Shown here piece by piece: positions 1 to 7,108 of a stretch of 14,034 nucleotides of DNA; positions within the stretch are counted from its first letter, which is position 1; each line of letters starts with the position of its first letter. The notes under the pieces are model-generated. The model saw only the letters and a list, made by a program, of their open reading frames with translations. It made no database searches and had not been told where the DNA came from. Origin of the DNA: Eggerthellaceae bacterium UBA5906 (GTDB lineage: Bacteria > Actinomycetota > Coriobacteriia > Coriobacteriales > Eggerthellaceae); the NCBI GenBank assembly GCA_002431805.1, contig DJEE01000116.1:9314-23347 (forward strand), given 5' to 3'. The position numbers and the translations under genes were made by a program.

Positions 1-268
1 ACAAATGTTCGCATATATACTAAGAATAAATTCGACATATCCGTACCAACCCAAGATAGAAAGTCTCGAACCGTCGACAACGCGTGGCGCCCTCACCCCC
101 CCCGCAGGGGACTATGCGCAAAAAATAATAGTTGCTTTAGTACTCTATCGTGCTAAAGTGGCTATCGTTACATTTTCGTCCTGCCGCATAGCCGGAAGCA
201 AGGAATGGCACCGCCCTTGCGACTGAGCAAACACACGGCAGGTAACCTGGCCCACCGAAAGGAACCTT
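1..268. other. Leading non-coding region upstream of the permease
   Basis: This AT-richer stretch shows no convincing gene; the short reading frame through it has no recognisable motif or ribosome binding site. Positions 132-159 hold a possible weak promoter for the permease: TTGCTT at 132-137, 16 bp, then TAAAGT at 154-159. The same place carries an inverted repeat, CTTTAG at 135-140 and CTAAAG at 153-158, which could be an operator. The promoter call is a guess from sequence similarity only. Confidence 0.35.
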
Positions 269-1807
269 ATGAGCAACCAACCGGCCGGCGGCGCGCCTAG
301 CACGCCTGCCACCAGCGAAACCTCTGCCGCACCCGCCAGCGGCTCCGGCCTTAAGCGCACACTCGGGCTGCGCGAAGCCATCACCATCACCGCCGGCACC
401 GTTATCGGCGTCGGGCTGTTCACCACCGGCGGCAACGTGGTGGGCGAGATGGGCCCGTTCGTGATACTTGCCACGGCGCTTGCGGCGCTCATCAGCATCT
501 ATCCTGCTCTCATGTACGGCGAAATGGGCGCGGCGTTGCCGTTTGCTGGCGGCACGTACCAGTACGCGTCGCTGGGCCTCGGCCGTCCGGCGGGATTTCT
601 TGCCGGTTGGAACTTCATCATGTCGCTCATCGCCGTCACCGGCGGCGAGGCGCTGGCGTTCAGCTACTACTTCAAAACCATCTTCTTGGCCGTGGGCATC
701 GAGCTGCCCATAGACGATGTAGTCATCGCCATCATCGCGTTGGTGGTGTTCATCATCGCTAACGTGCGCGGCGTGGAGCTGACCGGCAAGCTGCAAAACG
801 GCTTCATGTTCTTCTTCTGGGGCGTTGCGGTCATCTGGTTTATCACCATGATTCCCAACGTGCAGCTGCCGAACTTCGTCACCACGCCCGACTTCATAGG
901 TGACATGGGCGCAGGCGGGTTCATCGCCGCCGTGGCCATGATTTGGTGGTGCTTCGCCGGCTTTGAAACGTGCTGCGCCATGGGCGAGGAAATCCGCCAC
1001 CCGCAAATCAACATCCCCCGCGCCATGATGCTCTCGCCGTTCATCATCTTCGTGGTAAACGCCCTGTTCCAATGGTTCCTCGTGGGTATCGTGCCCGCCG
1101 ACGGGCTTGCCGCCGTGGCCGAGTCCTCCGCACCGTACGCCGAGGCCATGATGAGCGCCGGCATCCTGGGCCTGCCGCTTCTGCTGTTGGCGCTGGGCGT
1201 GGCCTTTGGCGGCGATTTCTCTACCCTGAACGCTTCCATCGCGGTGCCGCCGCGCTACCTGTTCACCATGGCCCGCGACGGCAGCCTGCCCGCGGTGTTC
1301 GCCAAGCTGCACCCGAAGTACCGCACGCCCTACGTGGCCGTCATCACGCTTGGCGTGCTGACCGTGGCGCTGGTGGCCACCTCAACGCTGGATTACATCG
1401 CGTCGCTTTCGCTGTTCGCCGACCTGTTCTACTACGTTATCGGCATGGTGGCGTGCCTGGGCCTGCGCCGCAAGCTGCCCGACCTGCCGCGGCCGTTCAA
1501 GGTGCGCGGCATGGTGCCCGGCGCGGTGCTCAGCGTCATCATTTACGTGGTGATGATGACGCAGCTTGATACGGATGCCCTGGTCACCGGCGTGATCTAC
1601 TGCGTAATCGGCCTAGGCATCTACGCAGTGTGCGCCAAGATATACGGCCCGCACGCCATCGACGTGAAGGCCGTGCAGGACACCACCGAACCCACGCCGG
1701 CCGAGCGCACCAGGATGGACCGCGAATTCCACATCTGGATAGCCGCAGCAGCCATCGGCTGTGTCCTGGTAGCCGTACTCTACCTACTGCCTAGCGTGCT
1801 TGAGTAA
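269..1807 (+). CDS. APC-superfamily amino acid permease
   Basis: This 512-residue protein is a polytopic inner-membrane transporter of the amino acid-polyamine-organocation (APC) superfamily, expected to import or exchange an amino acid or related amine. After a hydrophilic Ser/Pro/Ala-rich tail (about residues 1-28), the first helix carries the family glycine motif GTVIGVGLF (43-51), the unwound substrate-binding segment of APC carriers. About twelve hydrophobic segments follow, ending with a helix at the extreme C-terminus (LLPSVLE). The loop FAGFETCCAMGEEIRHPQ, followed by an Ile-Pro-Arg-Ala stretch, is also typical of the family. The start is supported by AAAGGA at 258-263, 5 nt before ATG. 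The substrate cannot be read from sequence. The convergent neighbour is an asparaginase, so asparagine or aspartate would be a natural guess, but convergent genes are not an operon and this is only inference. Confidence 0.88.
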   Translation: MSNQPAGGAPSTPATSETSAAPASGSGLKRTLGLREAITITAGTVIGVGLFTTGGNVVGEMGPFVILATALAALISIYPALMYGEMGAALPFAGGTYQYASLGLGRPAGFLAGWNFIMSLIAVTGGEALAFSYYFKTIFLAVGIELPIDDVVIAIIALVVFIIANVRGVELTGKLQNGFMFFFWGVAVIWFITMIPNVQLPNFVTTPDFIGDMGAGGFIAAVAMIWWCFAGFETCCAMGEEIRHPQINIPRAMMLSPFIIFVVNALFQWFLVGIVPADGLAAVAESSAPYAEAMMSAGILGLPLLLLALGVAFGGDFSTLNASIAVPPRYLFTMARDGSLPAVFAKLHPKYRTPYVAVITLGVLTVALVATSTLDYIASLSLFADLFYYVIGMVACLGLRRKLPDLPRPFKVRGMVPGAVLSVIIYVVMMTQLDTDALVTGVIYCVIGLGIYAVCAKIYGPHAIDVKAVQDTTEPTPAERTRMDREFHIWIAAAAIGCVLVAVLYLLPSVLE

Positions 1808-1815
1808 CGGACACG

Positions 1816-1841
1816 TGGGACAGGGGTCGGGTACTGTCCCA
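1816..1841. terminator. 26-bp palindromic repeat acting as probable permease terminator
   Basis: Arms TGGGACAG (1816-1823) and CTGTCCCA (1834-1841) form a perfect 8-bp stem around a 10-nt loop, followed on the + strand by TTTTC. It starts 9 bp after the permease stop and lies between two convergent genes, which fits an intrinsic terminator. The identical 26 bp occurs in the opposite orientation at 12184-12209 and a degenerate copy lies inside the TorD gene, so it is also a dispersed repeat. Confidence 0.65.
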
Positions 1842-1853
1842 TTTTCGTCGCTT

Positions 1854-2957
1854 CTAGCTGCTAGCGAACAGCTCCGCTAGCTTTTCGCGATCCACTACGC
1901 CATCGGGGTCGGCGGCTTGGGCAAGCGCCCACATGGTTTTCGCCAGCAGCGCTTCGGTGGTTGCCGCGCCACCCATAAGCACGCCCGGGCGATCGCAGAA
2001 CGCGCGGCCCACCTCGTACACACTTAAGTCGGCGCCTTCGTAGGGGCACTGCGTGGTCATGACCAGCGTCTTTCCGGCTTCCACCCATTCCAGCAGCGTG
2101 CTGGTGATGCCGTCGTATTCCGGGATGCCGCCCAAGCCGAACGCCTCCACCACCAGCGCGTCGCACACCGGACGCAGCGCGTCAATGGCCAGCGCGTCCA
2201 TGCCCGGCGTCACTTTGAGCACCATCACGCGCGAGTTGAGCGCATCGTAGAAACGCGGGGCGGAAAGCGCAGGGTTATCCGAACCGCCGGCTTCACAGCC
2301 AGCCGGGCCACCGACCGCCGGGTCGTTTGCGGCACCGACAGCCTCCGCAACGCCCGGCACGCCGCTGGCCGCAGCGCCGTGCATCCGCACCATCGCTTCG
2401 GCCGTCCATTCCACGCGCCCGTTGCGTACAAACCCCAGCTCGGGGGCGTTCAGGCTGTCGAATGCCTCGAAATCGCGCGTGCGCACCTTGTGCGCCGCCG
2501 TCCCCGCAATCACCTTGCCGCCGAACACCACCAGCACACCCGCGGCCGCATCGTCGCAGGCCACACGCACGGCATCCAGCACGTTGCGCTTGCCATCGGT
2601 TTCCGGGTCGCCCATGGGCAGTTGCGACCCCGTCAGCACGATGGGCTTCGGCGACCCCTGCACCAGGTACGAAAGCCCCGCGGCCGTGTACGCAAGCGTG
2701 TCGGTGCCGTGCAGCACCACGAAACCGTCGAACCCGTCGTAACGTTCGCGCACCTCGCCCGCGATGGCAAGCCACCCCTGCGGGCGCATGTTCGTGCTGT
2801 CGATGTTCATCACCTGGACAACCTCGATGCTGGCAAGCTGCGCCACCTCGGGCACGAACGCCACCAGCTGCTCGCCCGTCAGCGCCGGCGCAAGCCCGCT
2901 TCCCTCTTCGGCCGACGCGATCGTCCCGCCCGTCGCGATAACCAGAATCCGCTTCAT
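1854..2957 (-). CDS. ansA: Type I (cytoplasmic) L-asparaginase
   Basis: This 367-residue enzyme is predicted to hydrolyse L-asparagine to aspartate and ammonia in the cytoplasm. The N-terminus carries the first asparaginase signature TGGTIAS (9-15) with nucleophile Thr12. The second signature HGTDTLAY (83-90) supplies the Thr/Asp pair, and GSQLPM (110-115) follows. The context AYTAAGLSYL after GTDT matches the type I (AnsA) rather than the periplasmic type II form, and there is no signal peptide. The chosen ATG at 2957 is preceded by AAGGGGAG (2963-2970). An upstream in-frame ATG at 3122 would add 55 Cys/Arg-rich residues with no family similarity. A possible -10 element GATAAT lies at 2985-2990. 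Residues about 195-235 form an Ala/Gly/Pro-rich insertion that makes the protein longer than the usual 330-340 residues. Confidence 0.9.
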   Translation of the reverse strand: MKRILVIATGGTIASAEEGSGLAPALTGEQLVAFVPEVAQLASIEVVQVMNIDSTNMRPQGWLAIAGEVRERYDGFDGFVVLHGTDTLAYTAAGLSYLVQGSPKPIVLTGSQLPMGDPETDGKRNVLDAVRVACDDAAAGVLVVFGGKVIAGTAAHKVRTRDFEAFDSLNAPELGFVRNGRVEWTAEAMVRMHGAAASGVPGVAEAVGAANDPAVGGPAGCEAGGSDNPALSAPRFYDALNSRVMVLKVTPGMDALAIDALRPVCDALVVEAFGLGGIPEYDGITSTLLEWVEAGKTLVMTTQCPYEGADLSVYEVGRAFCDRPGVLMGGAATTEALLAKTMWALAQAADPDGVVDREKLAELFASS

Positions 2958-3191
2958 CTGCACTCCCCTTTCAGTTCGCGCCCCATTATCGCACGAGCCG
3001 AGACGGCACACCCGGCAAGCGCAGCCACGGCAAGCCGGGCATCCGCCAAGAAAGCAAGTTGCGCAAAACCCGCCCGGCTCCCATCGCGCCGTTTTGCGAG
3101 GTGCGTAGGGCTGAAGCGGCAACCCCCCCTAGAGAAGGACACTTATCCCCCTAAGCGATTCCCGGAACGCTTTCAAAACAGCAGACCAGCC

Positions 3192-4487
3192 TCACGCCCC
3201 TAGCAGAGCTGCCGGTATCACCAGCACGCCATCGCTGCGCGTGTATGCCAGGCTGCCACGGCCCACCACCACCGCCAGAAACGCCGGCTCAACGCCGCGC
3301 GCGGCGGGGTTTTCCACCACCTTGTCACGGAGCTTCTTCAAGCTCGCCGCCGCTTCATCGGCTTTGGTATCGGAAAGTTTCACTTCGATACCGGCCCAGC
3401 ACCCTTCGCTCTCCACGACAGCGTCCACCTCCAAGCCGCGCTCATCGCGATAGTACGATACTTTATTGCCGAGGCCCGCATAGGTCGATTGGAACACGCG
3501 CAGATCGCGAATCACCAAGTTCTCGAACAGCATGCCCAACGTCTGCGCATCATGCAAAAGCTTCTCAGGCGTCGCCCCAAGCAACGCCGCCGGCAGCGAC
3601 GGATCGCAGAAATACCGCTTTGGTTTCACCCTCACACGCGCCTTCGATCTCATGGGAGGCTCCCATCCATACAGCTCCTCGGTGAGCTTCAGCCTGTCGA
3701 ACAAGCCGAGGTACGCAGCGATGGTATCGACGTCAGGCGCGGCCTCTCCGGCCGACATGTCCTTCGCAAGCGTTTTATATGTGACTGCCTGACTTACATT
3801 CGATGCCAGAGCACGCATCAACCGAAACGCCGTTTCAGGGGACCGACCATCTTCAATAACGTTCACGTCGAGAACCGATTGGATGTACTGCGCGGCCGTT
3901 TCCGCAGCTGCGACGTCTGAAAGGCCGATGTTGGCGGGCCAACCCCCGCGACAGCACCAGCGCGCAACGTCTGCAAGCCCAGTTTCTTTGCGAGCAGGAA
4001 CAAGCCGCTCGCCGTTCATGAGGGCTTTGAGAGAAACACTCGCATCACCCTCGCCAGACTCGCACAAAGCCATAGGGCGCATGGAGAGCCGCACTATTCT
4101 GCCCGTTCCGGTATGCCGAACCTTTTCGCGTTCGCTTTTATCGAGCGAGGTAGACCCGGTAAGCAGCAGCAACCCGCGCTTGTTGCCCGAATCGTCAACG
4201 AAGCGCCGCGCGGCATCCCAAACCTCCGGAACCTCCTGCCATTCATCCACAAGGTGCGGCACAGTGCCCGCAAGCGCAAGCGCAGGATCCATCTCAGCCG
4301 CTTGACGCTCTGAAAGGTCGTCAAGCTTCGTCATAGAGGCACAGCGCGTGCGTGCAGTCCACGTTTTCCCACACCATTTCGGTCCGTTGATTTCCACGCA
4401 ACCGAACGCTTGCATAAGAGAGTCAAGCCGATTCTCGATAAGCCTAGGCCTATAGCCTTCCGGAGTGAGCGTTGTGCGCTTCGACAT
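3192..4487 (-). CDS. AAA-family ATPase with DUF4143 C-terminal domain (ATPase 1)
   Basis: This 431-residue protein has the architecture of the widespread AAA_14/DUF4143 ATPases, whose biological role is not established. The P-loop is an unusual GPKWCGKT (35-42) instead of the common GARQVGKT/S type. The Walker B is LVDE (79-82) and the sensor strand LLLLTGST spans 106-113. The C-terminal half carries E353-V-D355 and, 12 residues on, I-E368-V-K370. This spacing resembles the PD-(D/E)xK nuclease-like core of DUF4143, so a DNA-acting role is possible but unproven. ATG 4487 has GAAAGG at 4495-4500, 7 nt upstream. The gene follows the TorD gene on the same strand after 253 bp, but that gap holds a 23-bp periodic palindrome array, so it is probably expressed separately. 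It is clearly distinct in sequence from the second ATPase at 12422-13777. Confidence 0.85.
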   Translation of the reverse strand: MSKRTTLTPEGYRPRLIENRLDSLMQAFGCVEINGPKWCGKTWTARTRCASMTKLDDLSERQAAEMDPALALAGTVPHLVDEWQEVPEVWDAARRFVDDSGNKRGLLLLTGSTSLDKSEREKVRHTGTGRIVRLSMRPMALCESGEGDASVSLKALMNGERLVPARKETGLADVARWCCRGGWPANIGLSDVAAAETAAQYIQSVLDVNVIEDGRSPETAFRLMRALASNVSQAVTYKTLAKDMSAGEAAPDVDTIAAYLGLFDRLKLTEELYGWEPPMRSKARVRVKPKRYFCDPSLPAALLGATPEKLLHDAQTLGMLFENLVIRDLRVFQSTYAGLGNKVSYYRDERGLEVDAVVESEGCWAGIEVKLSDTKADEAAASLKKLRDKVVENPAARGVEPAFLAVVVGRGSLAYTRSDGVLVIPAALLGA

Positions 4488-4514
4488 GGGAATACCTTTC
4501 GCCGTATTTCATTG

Positions 4515-4596
4515 TTCGGTATTTTACCGCAATCGTATTCGGTATTTTACGCGTTTTACGTTCGGTATTTTACCGCAAACCCACTTTATGTTTTAC
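4515..4596. repeat. 23-bp-period palindromic repeat array upstream of ATPase 1
   Basis: The 13-mer TTCGGTATTTTAC starts at 4515, 4538 and 4561, exactly 23 bp apart. A decayed fourth unit keeps TTTTAC in phase at 4591-4596. Units 1 and 3 extend to CGGTATTTTACCG (4517-4529 and 4563-4575), a perfect palindrome with 5-bp arms and a 3-bp centre. The array starts 28 bp before the ATPase 1 start codon and occupies its likely promoter region; on the gene's strand each unit contains TAAAAT, which resembles a -10 box. Tandem palindromes at about two helical turns suggest operator sites for a dimeric DNA-binding protein. There are no unique spacers, so it is not a CRISPR array. Confidence 0.85.
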
Positions 4597-4740
4597 GCAC
4601 TATGGACTCCACACGCTCAAGGTGATCGAATCCCCACGCCGCAAAAAGCCCGTCCTTGAAGCGCACTAAAAACCGTGCACCGAAAACACCTCGTCCTACC
4701 GGGTATCACCTCGCATCCACAACAGGAAAACAGAGGAAAG

Positions 4741-5460
4741 CTATTGACTTCCACCTCGCATCACCCCAGGCGCGCAGCGTCGAACTTGCACCAGGACTCG
4801 ACAAGCAGGGCGGCGCGGGCGTAGAGGTCGTCGCTTGTGCGTGCGAGCCGATGTTGCGGCGCGACCGACCCACGTCAGCAGGTGATCACGCAGAAAACGC
4901 GCCTGCCAATCACGGGCGTTTTGGGTTCGCGCATCATCGCCGACCTCGCCCGCAACGGTCTCGCCAGCTGCCAGATACGCCATAAACGCCAGTTCCACGG
5001 CAAGCGAGTCGTCCCGCAGCGTTGCCGCTTCGGGCGAGCCCGCGCGAACCGCATCGGAATTAAACCCTGCCGCCGCATAACACGCCGCCGCGTGCGCCGA
5101 ACGCGCACCTCCAAGCGGCCCCCACGCAATGCGCGGGACCGAGACGGGGTCGGGTACCGTCCCATTTCCAACCGCCGCAGATTCTTCGCCGGCGAGCGCT
5201 ATGCAGTTCTCCGACAGCGGCACGTACATCCGACCGCCGGGAACCACGAAGCGCGCGTCGAACGCCGCTTCCGCCGTTGCAAAATCAACGCCGCCCGGCG
5301 CGAGCTCATCGCATCCCAGCAGATGAGCAACCTGAATGAACTCCGTATACGAACGCTCAGTCGGCGCACTTGCGAACATACGCGCCAACGCACCGTACAC
5401 CCCACCCGCCGCGCGCGCCTCAATTGTCGCCTCGTTTTCTACCGCGTCTGTTGTATTCAT
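4741..5460 (-). CDS. TorD/DmsD-family chaperone for the molybdoenzyme, frameshifted near its 3' end
   Basis: This is the last gene of the reductase operon. TorD-family proteins bind the Tat signal of molybdoenzymes and hold the apoprotein for cofactor insertion. Family features are MYVPLSENC (78-86), AHAAACYAAAGF (122-133), SLAVELAFMAYLA (152-164) and RFLRDHLLTWVGR (188-200). After residue 200 the frame yields an Arg-rich tail with no family likeness. The neighbouring frame reads SDDLYARAALLVESWCKFD then AARLG and stops at 4761-4763, which is a typical TorD C-terminus. A single-base shift between about 4835 and 4868 would restore it. It may therefore be a pseudogene, a recent mutation or a sequencing error. 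Residues 98-110 (GNGTVPDPVSVPR) are encoded by a copy of the dispersed GGGACAG-type repeat. ATG 5460 has AAAGGAT at 5466-5472. Confidence 0.8.
   Translation of the reverse strand: MNTTDAVENEATIEARAAGGVYGALARMFASAPTERSYTEFIQVAHLLGCDELAPGGVDFATAEAAFDARFVVPGGRMYVPLSENCIALAGEESAAVGNGTVPDPVSVPRIAWGPLGGARSAHAAACYAAAGFNSDAVRAGSPEAATLRDDSLAVELAFMAYLAAGETVAGEVGDDARTQNARDWQARFLRDHLLTWVGRAATSARTHKRRPLRPRRPACRVLVQVRRCAPGVMRGGSQ
5141..5164. repeat. Degenerate copy of the dispersed palindrome inside the TorD gene
   Basis: The core GGGGTCGGGTAC followed by CGTCCCA (5146-5164) matches 18 of 19 bases of the 26-bp repeat at 1816-1841, in the same orientation, and the flanking ATTTCC also resembles the ATTTTC after that copy. 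The left arm is diverged (GAGACG) but still pairs with the right arm through wobble pairs. It lies in the coding sequence and stays in frame, adding residues in a loop between the SENC motif and the IAWGPLGG segment. Confidence 0.7.
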
Positions 5461-5555
5461 CGCACATCCTTTCCCGCAAGCGCCCTAGCTGGGCGGTCGT
5501 CGAAACATGCATAAGGAGGGGAGGGAACGACCGTCCAGCCAAAGCGCTTCGGCCC

Positions 5556-5589
5556 CGCGGGGCGGGCTGTCTGCGCAACCCGCCCCGCG
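5556..5589. other. Strong GC hairpin between NrfD and TorD genes
   Basis: CGCGGGGCGGG (5556-5566) and CCCGCCCCGCG (5579-5589) form an 11-bp perfect stem around a 12-nt loop. It lies in the 141-bp gap after the NrfD-like gene and before the chaperone gene. No T-run follows on either strand, so it is not a classical intrinsic terminator. It could act as an mRNA stability element or partial attenuator that lowers chaperone expression relative to the enzyme genes; this role is inference. Confidence 0.55.
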
Positions 5590-5601
5590 AAGCATCAACC
5601 T

Positions 5602-6468
5602 TTACGCCGCCGCTACGGCCACGGCGGCGTAGATCACCAGGAATCGCAGCATGAAGCCGCCCATCAGAACGCAGCACTCGGCCACGTAAGTGGCAGGGCC
5701 ATCGGCCAACGCCGGCTTCGCCCGCATGGTAAGCTCCAGCGCAAACGGCACCGCCAGGCCCACAATCACCAGGCCCAGCCAGAACGGTACCGCGTACGTG
5801 CCGGACACCAGCGCTGCAACCGAAGCCGCAGCTGCCGCAGCCGCGGAGCCGTCAACCGCCTGCGCACACATGAGCAGCACCGCGATAAGCGCCGCCTCGA
5901 GCACCGGCAGCACCAGCCCCGTCACGTGTGTGAAGCCAAGCTTCTCCAGCTCGGGTGCTTTCAGCACATGCCCCGCCAGCACCACGGCGGCAAAGCCCGC
6001 CGAAGCGGCCGACACCACGAACAGCACCGGTAGCACCAGCTGGTTCCACAGCGGGAAAGCCGCGTGCGCGTCGCCCAGCAGCATGCCGGTGTAGCCGGCA
6101 ACGCCCAGCGCAAGCAGCATGCCAACCGCGTCCAGCCACTTCGGCGTGCGGCCGCGTCGCCACTGCAACACCAGCGCCACCACGGCCGCCAGCAAGAACA
6201 GCGACAGCAGCACCACGCCCCACATCATGATGGAGCTCGGGTTCGTCAGAAGCCCGAAGAAGCGCAGCGGGTGCGCAAGGCCGGCGCGCGCATCCACCAT
6301 AAGCATGAGCGTGCCCACGCCCACGGCAACCGGCGCGATGATTAAGGCCGTAAGCTTAAGCTTCTTGCCGTTGGGGCATTTCCAGCCCGCAATGGTACCC
6401 ATCACGAATGCGCCAGCGCCCAAGCCCGCCAAGAATAGGTACAGCGCGATAATCCAATCCCATATCAT
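5602..6468 (-). CDS. NrfD/PsrC-family membrane subunit of the molybdoenzyme
   Basis: This 288-residue integral membrane protein has about eight hydrophobic helices, roughly at residues 5-27, 38-58, 79-101, 112-131, 141-168, 183-203, 228-247 and 263-286. It has no Cys motif for Fe-S clusters. The opening LFLAGLGAGAFVMGTIAGW and the overall layout match the NrfD/PsrC family, which exchanges electrons with the quinone pool and docks the Fe-S subunit. It starts only 6 nt after the stop of the Fe-S gene, with GAGGGG in the end of that gene (6479-6484) as the likely ribosome binding site, so the two are translationally linked. A poly-Ala stretch lies at about 209-220. It would feed quinol electrons to the reductase, or accept them if the enzyme runs as an oxidase. 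Confidence 0.88.
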   Translation of the reverse strand: MIWDWIIALYLFLAGLGAGAFVMGTIAGWKCPNGKKLKLTALIIAPVAVGVGTLMLMVDARAGLAHPLRFFGLLTNPSSIMMWGVVLLSLFLLAAVVALVLQWRRGRTPKWLDAVGMLLALGVAGYTGMLLGDAHAAFPLWNQLVLPVLFVVSAASAGFAAVVLAGHVLKAPELEKLGFTHVTGLVLPVLEAALIAVLLMCAQAVDGSAAAAAAASVAALVSGTYAVPFWLGLVIVGLAVPFALELTMRAKPALADGPATYVAECCVLMGGFMLRFLVIYAAVAVAAA

Positions 6469-6474
6469 CCTTCA

Positions 6475-7092
6475 TCACCCCTCGTACGGCTTGATCACGT
6501 TGCCGCCGCGATGGATGGCGGAAGCTACGGGCATGCCCTCAACCTCGGAAAGACCCACGTACAGCACCGACGGCTCCAGCCGCAAATCGGCGTACAGGCC
6601 CTCGGCGCCCACCTCGGCAATCTTCTTCGAGATGTCGCTTTCCGGGTCGTTCAGATCGCCGAAATAGCGGCTGCGCGTCACGCAAGTGGACACGCACGCC
6701 GGCAGAAGGCCGTTCGACGTGCGGTGGTAGCAGAGCGTGCACTTGTCCACTTCACCGGCCTCATTGACCCAACGCACCTGGTAAGGGCAGGCGGCCATGC
6801 AATACTTGCAACCGATGCACTTGTCGGCGTCCACCAGCACCACGCCCTCATCCGTGCGCCAGCTGGCTCCCGTCGGGCACACCTTCACGCACGGCGCATC
6901 TGCGCAGTGGTTGCACAGCTTGGGCATGTTCGCGCGACGCGTGCGGCCATCGGCGTCGACGTCCCAGCTTTCCACCCACGTGTTGAAACAGCCCTGCGGC
7001 ACATCGTTTTCCTGTTTGCACGCCACAGCGCACGCGTTGCAGCCGATGCACGTGGACAGGTCGATCAGCATCCCGAATCGTTTCTCGCTCAT
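6475..7092 (-). CDS. Four-cluster [4Fe-4S] electron-transfer subunit (DmsB/TtrB/PsrB type)
   Basis: This 205-residue ferredoxin-like protein has sixteen Cys in four groups: C15, C18, C21, C25; C60, C63, C68, C72; C92, C95, C98, C102; and C118, C121, C133, C137. The last group has the wider CxxC-x11-CxxxC spacing typical of the DmsB/NrfC/PsrB family. It would relay electrons between the NrfD anchor and the molybdenum subunit. It has no signal peptide, as expected for a partner carried out by the Tat signal of the catalytic subunit. ATG 7092 is chosen because AAAGGGGG (7103-7110) sits 10 nt upstream and MSEKRFGMLIDLSTCIGC is the usual N-terminus. An in-frame ATG at 7173 would overlap the catalytic gene and add 27 Arg-rich residues. 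The stop of the catalytic gene is 16 nt before this start. Confidence 0.93.
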   Translation of the reverse strand: MSEKRFGMLIDLSTCIGCNACAVACKQENDVPQGCFNTWVESWDVDADGRTRRANMPKLCNHCADAPCVKVCPTGASWRTDEGVVLVDADKCIGCKYCMAACPYQVRWVNEAGEVDKCTLCYHRTSNGLLPACVSTCVTRSRYFGDLNDPESDISKKIAEVGAEGLYADLRLEPSVLYVGLSEVEGMPVASAIHRGGNVIKPYEG

Positions 7093-7108
7093 TGCGCTCG
7101 CGCCCCCT

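Noticed and set aside
6..17. 12-bp match to the centre of the REP-like hairpin (ATGTTCGCATAT)
   Set aside because: The match ends at once and neither hairpin arm is visible. The window edge prevents a check, and a match of this length in AT-rich sequence may be chance.
5..226. Short + strand reading frame before the permease
   Set aside because: It has no ribosome binding site, no motif and a non-coding-like composition. It overlaps the probable permease promoter.
137..1312. 391-codon open frame on the - strand
   Set aside because: It is antisense to the permease and is His/Gly/Asp-rich without motifs. The permease on the + strand has clear family features.
2379..3203. 274-codon open frame on the + strand
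   Set aside because: It is antisense to the asparaginase, which has both active-site signatures. The antisense product is His/Arg-rich and unrecognisable.
4515..4596. Possible CRISPR array
   Set aside because: The repeats are only about 13 bp and the segments between them are about 10 bp. This is far too short for spacers, and no cas gene is nearby. The same reasoning rejects 13791-13922.
5556..5589. Intrinsic terminator for the reductase operon
   Set aside because: There is no T-run on either strand, and the chaperone gene of the same system follows on the same strand.
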